Shown here piece after piece: positions 1 to 25,200 of a stretch of DNA of 64,000 nucleotides. Position 1 is the stretch's first letter. Each line of letters begins with the position of its first letter. Below the pieces are notes generated by a model that saw nothing but the letters and a program-made list of their open reading frames with translations, was not told the DNA's origin and searched no databases. Origin of the DNA: Euleptes europaea. Lineage: Eukaryota; Chordata; Lepidosauria; Squamata; Sphaerodactylidae. Both the position numbers and the translations under genes were made by a program. The stretch covers positions 8,687,821 to 8,751,820 of the forward strand of contig NC_079312.1 of assembly GCF_029931775.1 (NCBI RefSeq). The letters run 5' to 3'.

Positions 1-650
1 TATGCTGAATGTTTGGGGGATGCACCCCCAAAAATGCGCCTCCTGCAGCCATGGAAAGAGAAAAGGGGGGAGCCCATATTTCTGCCCCCACTGAACCCAT
101 CTTTACAAAACATGGGGGGTCTCTTAAGAAGGCTTGTCTGAAGCTATGCTGAAAGTTTGGGACTGCACCCCCAAAAAAGCGCCCCCTGCAGCCATGAAAA
201 TGGAAAAGGGGGGAGGGAAAAGGGGTGGAGCCCATATCTCGGGACCCTCTGACCCAATGTTTACAAAACTTGGGGGGTCTCTTAAGAAGGCTCGTCTGAA
301 GCTCTGCTGAAAGTTTGGGGTCTCTACCCCAAAAGTGTGCCCCCTACAGCCACAGAAAGGAGCGAATATGCACACGCAACCCCCCACGAGGATTTCTCTC
401 TCTCTCTCCCCAGCCGGGCCGCGCAGCAGCTGATTCCTCCAGTACTCAATCCTGACTGATTGGCCAGAAGAAGACCCAGCTTGGCCACCGATTGGCCGGG
501 GGAGAATGCTGCTTACTGACGGTTATGCTGCTGCGCCCCGAATTTGCCGAATTTATTCGTGAATTCCCAAACTCGCTGAATTCGGCTCCCCCGTTTTCCC
601 GGGAAATTCGGCTGGTTTTCGGTTCGGGCCAAACCGAATCAACAGCCCTA
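1..650. mobile_element. Non-autonomous hAT element, right part
   Basis: The element runs in from outside the window and ends at 650 with the terminus CAACAGCCCTA. The same terminus closes the complete element at 6136-7965. Inside are GC-rich repeats of roughly 150 bp (each with a CTTAAGAAGG box and a CCCCAAA-rich box), also shared with 6136-7965. Copy B (from 35163) lacks the insertion at the matching point of the CR1 tail, so this arrived after the duplication or was never in that copy. No transposase is visible. The superfamily is taken from the complete copy, which has 8-bp target duplications. Confidence 0.7.
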
Positions 651-654
651 GTTG

Positions 655-988
655 GACCAGAACCAACGGGTTGAAATTAAATCAAAAGAGTTTCCGTCTA
701 GACATTAGGAAGAATTTTCTAACAGTTAGAGCGGTTCCTCAGTGGAACAGGCTTCCTCGGGAGGTGGTAAGCTTTCCTTCCTTGGAGGTTTTTAAGAAGA
801 GGTTAGATGGCCATCTGTCAGCAATGCTGATTCTGTGACCGTAGGCAGATGATGAGAGGGAGGGCATCTTGGCCATCTTCTGGTCACTGGGGTGTGTGTG
901 GGGGAAGTAGTTGTGAATTTCCTGCATTGTGCAGGGGGTTGGACTTGATGGCCCTGGTGGTCCCTTCCAACTCTATGATTCTATGATT
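655..988 (+). mobile_element. CR1 LINE 3' end
   Basis: This carries the last codons of a CR1 ORF2 (the NQKSFRLDIRKNFL-like stretch) and the CR1 3' tail, ending in repeats of ATTCTATG. It is nearly identical to 35163-35500, where the same CR1 is much longer (33250-35500). Here the upstream part was replaced by the hAT at 1-650. Confidence 0.85.
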
Positions 989-1094
989 AGTTGTCCGTTG
1001 TATGTTTTGGAACGACAGTCAACCTCACTGGGAACTGTTGAATATATATGCTTACGGAGGAATTATAATTTTGTATTTTTGTTTTGATAAAAAG

Positions 1095-1184
1095 GACCTG
1101 AGATGGCTAAACCTGACCTCATATCCTGGCTGGAAGAGGAGGAAGAGCCGTTTCTCCTGAGCTCTGAAGAAGAGGAGTTGGCAG
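1095..1184 (+). pseudogene. Orphan KRAB-B exon (unit 0)
   Basis: This 90-nt exon encodes G-PEMAKPDLISWLEEEEEP and then an acidic run. It matches the KRAB B-box core (KPDLISxLE). An AG acceptor at 1093-1094 and a GT donor at 1185 flank it, and it begins and ends in phase 1 like the other B exons of the window. No KRAB-A exon precedes it in the window, and no finger exon follows before gene A starts at about 4.5 kb. It is the paralogue of the exon at 35602-35691. It could still be spliced from a unit lying upstream of the window, so 'pseudogene' is an inference. Confidence 0.7.
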
Positions 1185-1302
1185 GTAGTTGTTCAGAACT
1201 GTTGTGGGACTGCTTGTTGTCTGCCCTGACTTCCAAGAGTGGGCGGATTTCCGTGGCCTTGTTTAGTCTCACAGTCGCTTTTCCTCAGAAGAGGTTGGAT
1301 GA

Positions 1303-3004
1303 GATGAGATGGCGGAGCTGTGAGACGGCAGCTGCTGCACCTCTCTGGTAATTTGGGCTTCTTTTGCCTTTTGTTTTATTTTAATTCCTTAATTCTTGCA
1401 AACTAGTATCTGTGTTCTCACTTAGAGATATAAAGAGTGAGACGAGGTCAGTTGGAATTATTAGCTTCAGGCAGGGTGCCCAGAATTGGAGTTGATAAGA
1501 AAAAGCAAAGAAAGTCCCAGGAAGCTAAGATAGAGGATAGTGAAAGCAATTACATAAAGCCAAGTCAAGCAAAAACAACAACAACAAACAAAAAAGCCTG
1601 CTATCGTTATTTGAAGAAAGAATAATGGGAAAACTCAGGGGAAAAGGCATGAAAAGACCTAACTTTAATTCCCCTCCATCCCCTTGTCTTTAAAGCCTCC
1701 AAACAGCTGCACATAGATGAGATGTTCTGCAATAACTTAGTGAGTGAGCCGGCCTCCGCGTCCACTAACAAGTTTGAGGTTCTGGGACAGACAGAGGAGC
1801 ATGATTTATCTTTGCCCCAGCCGCTATCAATGCCACAAGCTCAAGAAGCTTTGGCTGCAGGAGAGAAAGAGGAACTGGATCGCGAACAGATGTCCCCTTT
1901 AAGGATCAACAGCCAACAGTCAGTGTTACTGGACAATGCAGGCAGTGTTTCTAGAGCAGAAATGCTCAGATTAGTGGGGGACCAAGGCCTTCTTATGGCT
2001 AAAATGACAATAGACATTTATGAACAAATCAATAAGATCTTAAGTAAATTGGACGCTTTACAAGATTTAATGAGGAGTGTCGTTGGAAAGACTGTAACAG
2101 GGTTTCAAGAAACATCAACAGAACGCACTATCTGTCCACTCTAGTTTTTTCCAAAGAAGACATATGGTGTAACAGATAATTAACCTGGAGGCAATATGTG
2201 CTGGGGAAACAACAAAGTTGCTCTGGAGATCGTACAATCCCCAATAAACTATGGAAGATGGTCTAATAAGAGGAAAATTACACATTCTCTCAGTCAAATA
2301 CTTCGAGTAAGCCCTCCTAATATTGGATTAAAGCAAATAGAGAGACTACCTAATCTATTTAATAGTTGGAGGATGTTGTTGTCTTTCTCCCAACCCACAA
2401 TCCCCCTTATGCTTTTGAGAATGAGGAACTTCCTCAATTCTTTTAAAATTCAACCTATCTGGGTATTTTCAGAAGAAGGCAAAAGACCATTACTTATAGG
2501 GAAGACATGCGCGCAATTCTCTAATGAAGCGGCCCAGGAGCGGGGAGAGCATGACAAGACACAAGAGAAGGCAAGTGCTTCAGAGGATAAGCAGAAGGAT
2601 GCCCCACAGCATGATCTGATGGACTCTGGACAGAGCTATTAAATGGTTCCACCATGAACACTCCGCAGTCCAGTAGAACACCGTCACCAGAGGAAAAGTC
2701 GTCCACCTGCCTAGTTACACCAATTTCTACGCTTCCCTCTATTACAACAGCAAAGGAGGATATTCTTAACAAGTCATCAGGTGCAGAATGTAATATTATA
2801 GATGGGGGAGAGCTATTGAAGCCAGGGGACACAGTTGAGATTGAGATGGCAGAATTTGCCTCAGAATTGGTAAAAGTTCTGGGAGATCATATTGCCAACT
2901 TTTCAAAACTGTACCTGAGCACACCTTAAAGCCCCTTCTTGACTATTGTTTGTATTTTATTATGTCGTTAAAGGCAATAGTTTTCTGACCGTAGACTTTA
3001 TTCA
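1303..3004 (+). mobile_element. L1-like non-autonomous element with ORF1-type reading frames (3' truncated)
   Basis: The element starts just after AGAAGAGGTTGGATGA (1287-1302), which is the target duplication seen on both sides of the complete paralogue (35810-38392). The start, ATGAGATGGCGGAGC, resembles an L1 5' end. Three frames lie at 1722-2144 (helical, probable coiled coil near its end), 2196-2642 (possible ORF1 RRM-like core) and 2654-2929. No reverse transcriptase or endonuclease is present. I infer an ORF1-only L1 derivative mobilised in trans. This copy loses homology to its paralogue near 3004. Confidence 0.5.
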
Positions 3005-3677
3005 AAAACTAACTCATTTGGAGGAGTGGGGGAATAAAAAAAAAGTACCCCCACAAATGTTTGAGAGGGGATTTTGGGGGGGGGGATCTACTGCAGATCC
3101 TCCAGTAGAGCTTAGCGGGGTATAATGACACACCCTCCAAAGACGCTCCCCCCCCCCAGGGAACCGACCTTCGAAACCTGGAGAATAGTTGTAATTCCAG
3201 GAGATCTCCATGCCTTAGTGGGAGGTTGACAGTCTCTGTTCAACGGCTTTTACAGGCTCCAAAAACCAAGACTTAAAATCTGTTTACAGTGAGGCAACCC
3301 CACTTCCCATAATTATCAAAGAGAGAAAGAAGGGGGAATGCACCACATGGGAGGGTGGAGAGCGTCCTCCCTCAATCCCTCATCCTCACTGGCCCCTCCC
3401 TTGTATTACAGAGATACTCCTGGTCTCTTTGTGCAGAGCCAGGAGGTCCCTGCAGCGGGATTAAGAGTAAACCCGAACCCAGCACCTGGATGGGGCTCAA
3501 GTGGCTGTATGTTCCTGAGGCACCTTTGGGAAGGAGAGCCAGCAGGAAGGAAGGAGGGAAGCTTTGGGGAACTGAGGGGGAGATTTGGGGTTGGAGGAGA
3601 AGGGAGCAGGTACAGGAGGGGGAAAGGGGGGTCTGTTGGTGCAGTTTCTTGGGATACAGCAGTTGTGGGGAGGTGGA
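3005..3677 (+). other. Intergenic stretch with degenerate leader-like GC-rich sequence
   Basis: There is no gene here. Around 3175-3240 is a scrap resembling the hAT MITE of 32772-33018 (AGGAGATCTCC core). From about 3465 to 3660 the GC-rich sequence (CCGAACCCAGCACCT, GGGAGATTTGGGG) weakly resembles the leaders of units C and D at 30.5 and 61.7 kb. It may be a decayed 5' region of gene A. Confidence 0.35.
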
Positions 3678-4163
3678 AAGAAGAAGTAGAGTTGGTTTTT
3701 ATGTGCCATCTTTCTCTACCACTTAAGTCGCCTTCCCTTCCCCTCCCCACAGCAGACACCCTGTGACGTGAGTGAGGCTGAGAGAGCTGTGACTTGCCCA
3801 AGGTCCAGGGCCTTCTTAACATCATTATGGGCCCCTGGGCAAACCAGTGTGCTGGGCCCTCTACGACAACCACTCACAGGAATAAAAAGTTTAGTGTAGT
3901 CTAGACTACTGTGCAGTAGTATTTATTTATGGCAAGTCACTTAACATACACAGATTAGCATAGGGCCCCTATGCTCGTGGGCTCCCCGGGCAAGGGCCCA
4001 TCGGGCCCATGCGTTAAGATGGCCCTGCCGAGGGCACCCAGCTGGCTTCGTGTGGAGGAGCACGGAAACAAATCCAATTCACCAGATTAGCCTCCGCTGC
4101 TCATGTGGAGGAGTGGGGAATCAAACCCACTCCAAACCACCACTCTTAACCACTACACCACTA
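3678..4163 (-). mobile_element. tRNA-derived SINE, split by an hAT MITE
   Basis: Read on the minus strand, the head TAGTGGTTAAGAG resembles a tRNA box A and GGTTTGATTCC resembles box B. The tail is the GAGTTGGTTTTTAT segment. The same SINE is complete at 32278-32592. Here it is interrupted at 3806-4027. Confidence 0.7.
3806..4027. mobile_element. Short non-autonomous hAT (MITE) inside the SINE
   Basis: The termini CAGGGCCTTCTTAAC and GTTAAGATGGCCCTG form imperfect inverted repeats. The flanking octamers CCAAGGTC and CCGAGGGC match at 6 of 8 positions, as expected for an old hAT target duplication. There is no coding capacity. Confidence 0.65.
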
Positions 4164-5029
4164 CACCTTAGCGTGGGGCTAAGGGGGAGATTTTGGGGTG
4201 AGGGGGCAGGTGTGGGAAGGGTGCTGAAGAAAGTTCTAAGAGAGCTAGGAGGTGGGGCTGTTATGTGGGAAGACGGAGTGTAGCACTTGACGCTCCGAAG
4301 ACCCACACAAAAGAGAACCTAAGGAGTGGAAAGGGGGATATTTTGAGGAAATCTTCCTCCTCAATATCAGCGCCGTGTCCTTTTGTGTTTGGAAATGGAA
4401 GCAGGTAGTTAGTCCTTTTCCACACAAGCTATTTGCTCTAGATTCAATGCTTTTGGGACGTGGGTTTTTTCCCTGCTACCCCTCAACTTTCAAGGAGCAA
4501 TTAGTCACCTCCATGTCTTTTCTACTATCTTTCCCAAACCTGTATTGCTGTGCAGTTGATGATCCCAAGGACAAAAGCCTACACTTTAGATTGCCCTTCC
4601 CCGTTCTTCTTTTTAAAATTTCTATTCCAAATGAAACTCTTGTAATTAATGGCCTGTTTTTCTTCCTGACTGGGTATGTAGAAAAGGGTTGTTTTCCTTC
4701 CAAGCTCCTTTAGCTTATCAACCATAATTCCCTCTTCGGGGTCAGCAGGCAAGAGTCCAGCACTTGTCTAAATCTGAGCCTCAGGCCTGGTCCACATATC
4801 CAGGAGGAGGAGCTGGCAGAGGCCTGAGGTGGTGGAGCGGACAGCGTGAATTTCAATAACTTTTCTGCTGCTTTTTCTTTGTGGATTCAAGGTGGCTTCA
4901 TTTGAAACTGGGAGTGGAGGGACACATTTTTCCTTCTATTAAAATCTCCCTGCGTATCATGGCCAGCACAGGCTGAGAGGGCAGGAACTGTGCACTAAAA
5001 AAGGTTTCTCACCCTTTCTCTTCCTCTCC
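4164..5029 (+). promoter_or_regulatory. Leader region of gene A (5' UTR exons and introns)
   Basis: The stretch 4170-4450 resembles 31480-31680 and 62420-62760. The stretch 4532-5029 is nearly identical to 39102-39610 and related to 63240-63530. Conservation between units and position just upstream of the start exon suggest untranslated leader exons or promoter-proximal sequence. No TATA box or transcription start can be assigned with confidence. Confidence 0.4.
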
Positions 5030-5107
5030 CTCCCAGGCAACCGTGAAAAGACACCCTTGATGACTTTCCTGCCATCTCCTCCATATTCTGAAGGGAAAAG
5101 AGGCACC

Positions 5108-18474
<13,367 letters not shown>

Positions 18475-18626
18475 ATGCCTGGAGTGCGGGAAAAGTTTCA
18501 GACATAATCACAGTCTTACTTCGCATGAAAGAATTCACACCGGAGAAACCATATAAATGCCTGGAGTATGGGGAAAGCTTTAATCCGAGGGGAAGCTTTA
18601 CTATCTATCAAATAATTCACGTAGGG

Positions 18627-19099
18627 TGAAGCGCCTATATGCTCGCCAGATTTAATGCCCTCACTTCCACCTTGTTCTATGGAAGATTAAATAAGGTCTC
18701 ATATATGGACATGGCCTTCCCTTGCGGGGAGGGCGTAATAGAATCAGTTCCTCATGTCCTGCTTCACTGTTCATGTTACTGTAGGGGCCGTTCTCAACTC
18801 ATTGACCCGCTATTTGTGGACAGGGGATGGTTACCCGCTAAAATTAAGGTGTCTATTCTTATGACCACCCAGGACCCCACAAAAATCGAAGCGGTGGCAA
18901 GATTTCTACAGTTTGCAATACAAGAACGTGAGCGCTTGTGCTCCAAATAAGGCTGACCTAGTATTCCTAAATTGTCTAAAGCACTTAAATTGATTTTACT
19001 GTAAAAACTATGGAGATCCTTGTATTGTATGGGTTTTTTATGTAACTGTTTCTGTACTTTTATCTCATGCCAATACAGGCTTTGTTGTTGTTATTGTTG
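18627..19099 (+). mobile_element. Vingi-like LINE 3' end in the finger tail
   Basis: The frame 18639-18950 encodes a LINE C-terminus with an FPCGEG...HVLLHCSCY knuckle, related to 13210-13290. It ends in AATACAGGCTTTGTTGTTG-type repeats. Duplications TAATTCACGTAGGG lie at 18613-18626 and 19100-19113. Confidence 0.85.
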
Positions 19100-19150
19100 T
19101 AATTCACGTAGGGGAGTAACCATATAAATGCTCAGATTGTGGAAGAAACA

Positions 19151-19341
19151 TAGTGTTTGTGTTAAGTGCCGTCAAATCGCTTCCGACTCATGGCGACCCT
19201 ATGAATGAAAGTCCTCCAAAATGTCCTATCTTTGACAGCCTCGCTCAGATCTTGCAAATTGAAGGCTGTGGCTTCCTTTATTGAGTCAATCCATCCCTTG
19301 TTGGGTCTTCCTCTTTTCCTGCTGCCCTCAACCTTTTCTAG
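19151..19341 (-). mobile_element. BovB 3' end
   Basis: The minus-strand frame reads LEKVEGSRKRGRPNKGW...DRTFWRTFIHRVAMSRKR, the C-terminus of BovB/RTE ORF2, followed by the 3' tail. It is inserted into a decayed finger. Confidence 0.85.
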
Positions 19342-19480
19342 CATTAGAAAACTTACTACCCATTAAAGAATTCACACAGTCTAGGAACCATATAAATTCT
19401 TGGCGTGTCGGAAAAGTTTCAGACATAATCAGTGTTCCCATCAAATAATTTATGGGAGAAACCATATAAATGCCTGGATT

Positions 19481-20030
19481 CCCAAACAAACACTTTATTA
19501 CAGCCTTGCCAGAAAAATACATATGGTTAGTTCAACGGGCAAATATACTCATGTACATACTATGTGCTGTTACAACATAAATCCTTCTTTCTGGGAACTC
19601 AGTCCTAAATAGTCTGAATATATAATTACATAATCGATGGATGCCCTTTCGAGGTTAATCCTTACACTCCTTAGGAATACTCTTAGATTGATTAATTTTA
19701 ATCGCTATTGCACAGAACCTGGCAGTGGAGGATGTAACCTGCTTGTTTTTCCCCAATAACATCTGCAATAAATCCGCTTGCGGTACCCCTGTGACCCCTT
19801 TTATTAGGGGAAAAATGAGCTGGACACGAGCCTCATTATACCAGGGGCAACCAAATAAAACATGTGCCACTGATTCCAGCTCCCCTGACCCACAGGGGCA
19901 GAGTCTCTCTAATATTGGTGTCTACTTAAAATGGCCCTCCAACATAGCCGAAGGGAGAGCCTGGACACGTGCTAAAGTAAATGCTTTCCTATGGCTTCCT
20001 TCTTCCAACTGAAACAGATAGGATGCTGGG
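19481..20030 (-). mobile_element. Vingi-like LINE 3' end, minus strand
   Basis: The minus frame contains LCPCGSGELESVAHVLFGCPWY and TSSTARFCAIAIKINQ, the same C-terminal family as 18639-18950. It sits between finger scraps and the conserved downstream sequence at 20035, and copy B lacks it. Confidence 0.75.
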
Positions 20031-20034
20031 GCTA

Positions 20035-20430
20035 TCACCCTCAGTGAAGAAAGCTTATGAATAAACTGACTTACAGCTAGTAGCCTGGTGACACCCACCA
20101 GTCACAGAGTGGTTCCTGTGACAGTCCTTTGAGTGGCAGAAAGGGTCACAGCCAGTCCCCTCCCGCCCATACTGCCACAACCTTGCCCCCCTCTCTTAGT
20201 GGGAGGAAAGACCCAGCAACTGCGTAACCATAATAAGACTGATGTGAGCAACACTCTAGTGTCCCCCACAGATGAGTTACAGAGGATTGTCACTGTCCAC
20301 ATCGGGTATTGGATTCCCTGAGAATTACACCTGATTCCAGACCAGACAGACCAGTTCTCTTGGAACAAATGGCAGCTTCAGAGGCCAGACCCTAGGGCTT
20401 CACATCTACTGCATCTCTCCACAGTCTGCC
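20035..20430 (+). other. Conserved 3' flank of gene A with candidate poly(A) signal
   Basis: This matches 57216-57650 of gene B closely. AATAAA at 20060-20065 (57243-57248 in B) is the first good polyadenylation hexamer after the fingers in both copies. No other function is visible. Confidence 0.35.
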
Positions 20431-20568
20431 CTCTCCAAGCTCCATTCCATTTATTAATTATATAATTATGCTTTAATATGGTGCGTTGCCAAGATGGAAA
20501 CAATGAACAACACTTTGTACAGGAAAATTAATTTACTTTAAGTAGTCTAAAGTAGTTACATCCTGACC

Positions 20569-20733
20569 TGGATACCCTAGGCTAGCTGAGCAAGGGGGGC
20601 CACTCTGGAAGTCTAGGATCACTGCGCAGAGTCGCTCAATGGCAAACCACCTCTGAATGTCTCTTCCCTTGAAACCCTTACTGGGTTGCCATAAGTCAGC
20701 TGTGACTTGATGGCACTTTTCACCACCACCAAA
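20569..20733 (+). mobile_element. 5S rRNA-derived SINE, internally deleted
   Basis: Blocks CTAGGCTAGCTGAGCAAG, AAACCACCTCTGAATGTCTC and GCCATAAGTCAGCTGTGACTTGATGGCAC match the 5S-headed SINE seen better at 58190-58383. The 5S-type GGATGGGAG promoter block is missing here. Confidence 0.75.
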
Positions 20734-21286
20734 GTAGTCTACAGAAGAAAAGCATATCTACAGAAGAGTCAGTGCAAGAGAATAATATACTTACATCTCT
20801 TCAGTTGTCGGAACCCTGAAAAATGACAGAGGATGGGGCCTCTCTCTGATCAAAATGCAGAGCTCTTCACTGTATCAGCCTGGACTGAGGTTCCAATCCC
20901 TGAGCTGTTCCCTCAGCTTGTATACATTTTAACTACAGCTATTTGTCATACTGACCTTCGTAAAATTGCAACATTTCAGACTCAGTGGAAGGGATAAGCC
21001 TGCAGTATAGATAGGTATCCTGTCCACCCTTCTACATTCCCCTGGGAGGGAGACATGGCTTAACATAGAAAAGTAATGCAATATGCCAGGATAAAAAGAT
21101 AATGGAGAACAAGACTGTTGAGTCCTGGCTGGATAAATCCTTGTGGGGGGGGGGGGATGGAGAAAAATGCTGCACACCACCCTAACTCCTCGAGATGACA
21201 GTCCTCTTCCTTGAAGGCAACCACATATCATCTGATGTTCTTTAGACATTGTGAATTTTTAAAAACCCTGCTAGCAGTGAAACAAA

Positions 21287-21604
21287 GAACCACATTATAC
21301 AAAACCCTAATATACAAATATGCACCATATACAAAAACGGCAGTGTTCAAAGACCTCCTGCAGTCAGTAATTGCAGCCAGCAGACCACAACGTGTCAGAT
21401 GGAAACCGGAGATCCATAAGGATGTATCCCATGTCTCCTAAATCTCAAGCAGGGGTAGTCCTAAAAGGCTGTGTAAAGGGTGTGAATGAAGCCAGTGATG
21501 TGATCCATCAGTGAAGGACGACAAATGTCCCGGACCAAGTTGTTTCATGCACAAGCACTTCTTCAGCTAAAGATATACAACATTCAAACCAACGGTGTAA
21601 ACAC
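21287..21604 (-). mobile_element. Penelope-like element end with hammerhead-like motif
   Basis: On the minus strand, 21542-21566 reads CTGAAGA-A-GTGC-TTGT-GCAT-GAAA-C. The core CUGANGA and GAAA flank a four-pair stem (one G-U). Copy B lacks this segment (compare 58970-59190). It probably belongs to the element whose body lies at 22270-26230. Confidence 0.55.
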
Positions 21605-22130
21605 ATGTTATACAAGCTATGTGAACAAAAGACCCATGGAAGAGTTTAAGAAAAACTGAAAATTGTATAATGAGTATATGTCTTAAACTGTTTTTTAAAC
21701 TTGTAAGAGAAGTTGCTGAGTAATATAATTAATCTTATCAATATATATGGTAATTGATGAATAGAATCTAGGGAATTCAATTAATTTCTCTTTTTTAACA
21801 AGAATATATGGTATTCAAGATGAATTAACAATATTTAAGTTGATTATAATAGTATGCATTATCTACAATACAAAAAGAATGTTTGAATAGACTAATAAGC
21901 AATTCACTCATTACAATAATAAAATGAGGTTAATTTTTTATTAATTGAAAGTAAAAGGAAGATAGAAGGTAGTAAAATGGTATTTGTTCATCCAGAATAG
22001 TTTTGTTATATGTTAGAATAGGGAAGTTTAATGTTATGTACTGTATTGTAACATTTGACATGTTTGTACGGTTTTGTTTTGTGTTGTAAATGGAAAATAA
22101 AAACATTTAATGAAAAAAAATATTTAGGAA
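21605..22130 (+). mobile_element. L1 3' end (copy A)
   Basis: The first codons read VNKRPMEEFKK, then a short tail, like an L1 ORF2 C-terminus. A long AT-rich 3' UTR follows and ends in GGAAAATAAAAACATTT plus A-rich sequence. The paralogue at 59190-59715 is the same element, so it predates the duplication. Confidence 0.65.
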
Positions 22131-22269
22131 TGTATAAACATACATCTAGGAAGTGTAGTTACAGTAATTTTTTCTATTTAAAAAAATCAAATGTAGCTGT
22201 TAAATTAAGCAATTGTATATTACCCAAACCAACTCATAGAATTTCCTTATGATATATATACCAAGACCA

Positions 22270-25200
22270 GGCTGGTATTACATTCAGAGTGTGCTCTTCC
22301 TTATCAACCCAAAAGAGATAGTGCTAAAAGGTGATCACAACCTTCCTTAAATAGAGCATGTCTGATGTAATCTGCCATGACTTTTCCTAATTAGGAGAGG
22401 GGCTAGAGAGAGAGAGAAAAAATGGGTGGCAAAGTGAGAAAAAGGTTACTATGCCCTTTAGCTGGAAAAGTTTAAAAAAAACAAAAAACAGCAATGTACC
22501 CATGAAATGCCGAGTTAATACCAAAAACCAAAAATAATTGCAGACAAAGCTGATCAGTTTCCCAATTCAAACCCTTTGGTGCAAGAGTACCCAGAGTTTA
22601 GATCCAAAACCTTTCCCTCCTCTTTAAAAGTCTCTGTTGTTGAGAAGATGCAGCTGGTACTTGTTTTGCAATTTAGAAGCGAAGATCTTTAGTCGTATGA
22701 GCGCAGGTGGTGAAATGATGAACTAATAGTGATGTCATCTTCTGAGTTCTAATACAGCTCTTGTTCTCACAAATCCTCATCTTAACTGGTCTGGGAGACA
22801 TGCCTACATACATCACATTGCAGAACATTGTACTACTTATGTCACGGGAGTTACAATTGACAAAAGAATTAATATTTAAAAAATCCTGTCTCTAGTTAGA
22901 TTCTGAAAAGTCTTACTTTCATCACAGTAAGTACAAACAGAACAATGTCCACATGGGAAGTTCCCTTTTGGCAACTCCCTCCCAACAATAGTTGTTATGC
23001 TAGTTGTAGGGTCTTTTAATTTGCTACTGACCAGTATATCCTTAAGGTTTCTGGATCGTTTGAAAGTAAAGAGAGGGGGAGCGCTACACCTTGGGATGCC
23101 TGATGAAAGGTGCCAGTATTTTTATATTATACTCTTAACTCTGGTGTAGATACTGTTCTGTTAAAGTGATAACCGTCCTTTCATTTTTTTGTTTTTTGCC
23201 TTGGGTCTTAACAAAAATAATCTTGGGGTGATGGAGGCTCTGTGCAAAGCTTGTTTCAAAATTTTGGATGAATGATCCCCTCTCTGAAAATTGATTGATC
23301 AAAACCTGGGCTTTACAAAAGTCTAAGGACTGATGGCAATTTTTTCTAAGTCTTAGAAGCTGAGAGTAGAATATATTTTCCTTTAAGTGATAAGGGTGAA
23401 AACTTTCACATGCCAGATAAAAATTGGCCTAGGTTGGTTTTCTATAAACATCTGTGTATATTATTGTACCAACCTTTTTAACCTCAACATCTAAAAAGTT
23501 TAATTGGGTTCTGTTAATGTCATTTCAAATTTTATTGTTTCATGGACTGTATTAATATATTCCCCAGTGCTGGAGAGTAGTTCTGTACTGCCTTGCCAAA
23601 TCATAAAGATATCATGTAAGTATATTTTTTACAATGTAATATTTTCAGTAAACAAATTGCCTTCCTGAAAAATGTAGTTGTTTTTGAATCTCTCCATAAA
23701 GAAATTGGCTAACTCTGGTGCAAACTTACAGCCCATCACTGTGCCCGAGACTTGGGGGGAAAAAGCGCATTCTGAAATTGAATTCCCCTCCCCTGAGACA
23801 TATTTCCAATATCTGGCAGAGAAAAGAAGTGGGAGGATGTGTATTCTATTATCTCCAATCAAAAACCTCTCTTAAAACATTCAAAGCCTCATTTTGTGGG
23901 ATATTTGTGTACAGAGAGAGAACATCTAGTGTCACAAATAACACTTTCTCAGTTTGCAATTTCATGTTGTTAATATGATTTTAAAAACCCATTGTATCTC
24001 TCAAGTACGATCGAATATTGGGAATTAATGATTTTTTAAAAATTAACATAATCAGCCACAGGTTCTAAAATGGAACCACAACCTGACACTATTGGTCTCC
24101 CTGGAACTGGGAATATGTGTGTGTTAAGTGCCGTTAAGTCGCTTCAAACTCATGGCGACCCTATGAATGAAAGTCCTCCAAAATGTCCTATCTTTGACAG
24201 CCTTGCTCAGATTTTGCAAATTGAGGGCTGTGGCTTCCTTTCTTGAGTCAATCCATCTCTTGTTGGGTCATCCTCTTTTCCTGCTGCCCTCCACTTTTCC
24301 TAGCATGACTTTGATAGCCTCAGTTTAGTCATTTGAGCTTCTAGGGTCAATTCAGGCTTTATTTGATCTATAACCCACTGATTTGTTTTTTTGGCCGTCC
24401 ACAGTATCGCTAACACTCTCCTCCAACATCACATTTCAAAGGAATCTATTTTCTTCCTATCAGCTTTCTTCACTGTCCAGCTTTCACACCCAGACATAGT
24501 AACAGGGAATACAATGGCATGAATTAATCTAGACTTGGTGGCCAGTGATACATCCTTACACCTCAAAATCTTTTCTAGCTCTTTCATGGCTGCCCTTCCC
24601 AGTCTCAATCTCCTTCTGATTTCTTGGCTGCAGTCTCCTTTTTGGTTGATGGTGGAGCCAAGGAATAGAAAGTCTTGAACAATTTCAATTTCCTCATTGT
24701 CAACCTTAAAGTTGGGTAATTCTCCTGTAGTCATTTTTTTGTTTTCTTGATGTTCAGCTGTAGTGCTGCTTTGGCACTGTCTCTTTTAATTTTCAGCAGT
24801 AGTCGTTTGAAATCTTCACTATTTTCTGCCAATAATGTAGTGTCATCGGCATATCTCAAATTATTAATGTTCCTCCCTCCAATTTTCACTCCACCTTCCT
24901 CTAAATCTCATCCATCTTTCCTAATGATGTGTTCTGCATATAGATAGAAGAGATAGGGAGATAAAATCCATCCTTGTCTGACACCTTTGCCAACTGGAAA
25001 CCATTCCGTTTCTCCATATTCTGTTCTAACTGTGGCCTCCTGTCCAGAGTACAGGTTGCGCATCAAAACGATCAGATGTAGTGGCACACCCATTTCCTTT
25101 AAAACCAGCCATAGCTTTTCATGATCCACACAGTCAAAAGCTTTGCTGTAATCTATGAAACACAAGCTGATTTTCTTCTGAAATTATCTCGTATGCTCCA

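Larger units (their letters stand above)
18475..19480 (+). pseudogene. Decayed 3' fingers of gene A, split by LINE insertions
   Basis: Finger-like DNA continues past the stop in shifting frames. One unit at 18478-18556 again ends IHTGETI-stop, another lies near 18560-18626, and scraps follow at 19100-19150 and 19345-19480. Insertions at 18627-19099, about 19151-19341 and from 19481 break it up. These are probably former coding fingers now in the 3' UTR. Confidence 0.75.

Noticed and set aside
20569-20733. Functional 5S rRNA gene
   Set aside because: Only part of the 5S sequence is present and it is fused to a SINE tail; it is a 5S-derived SINE.
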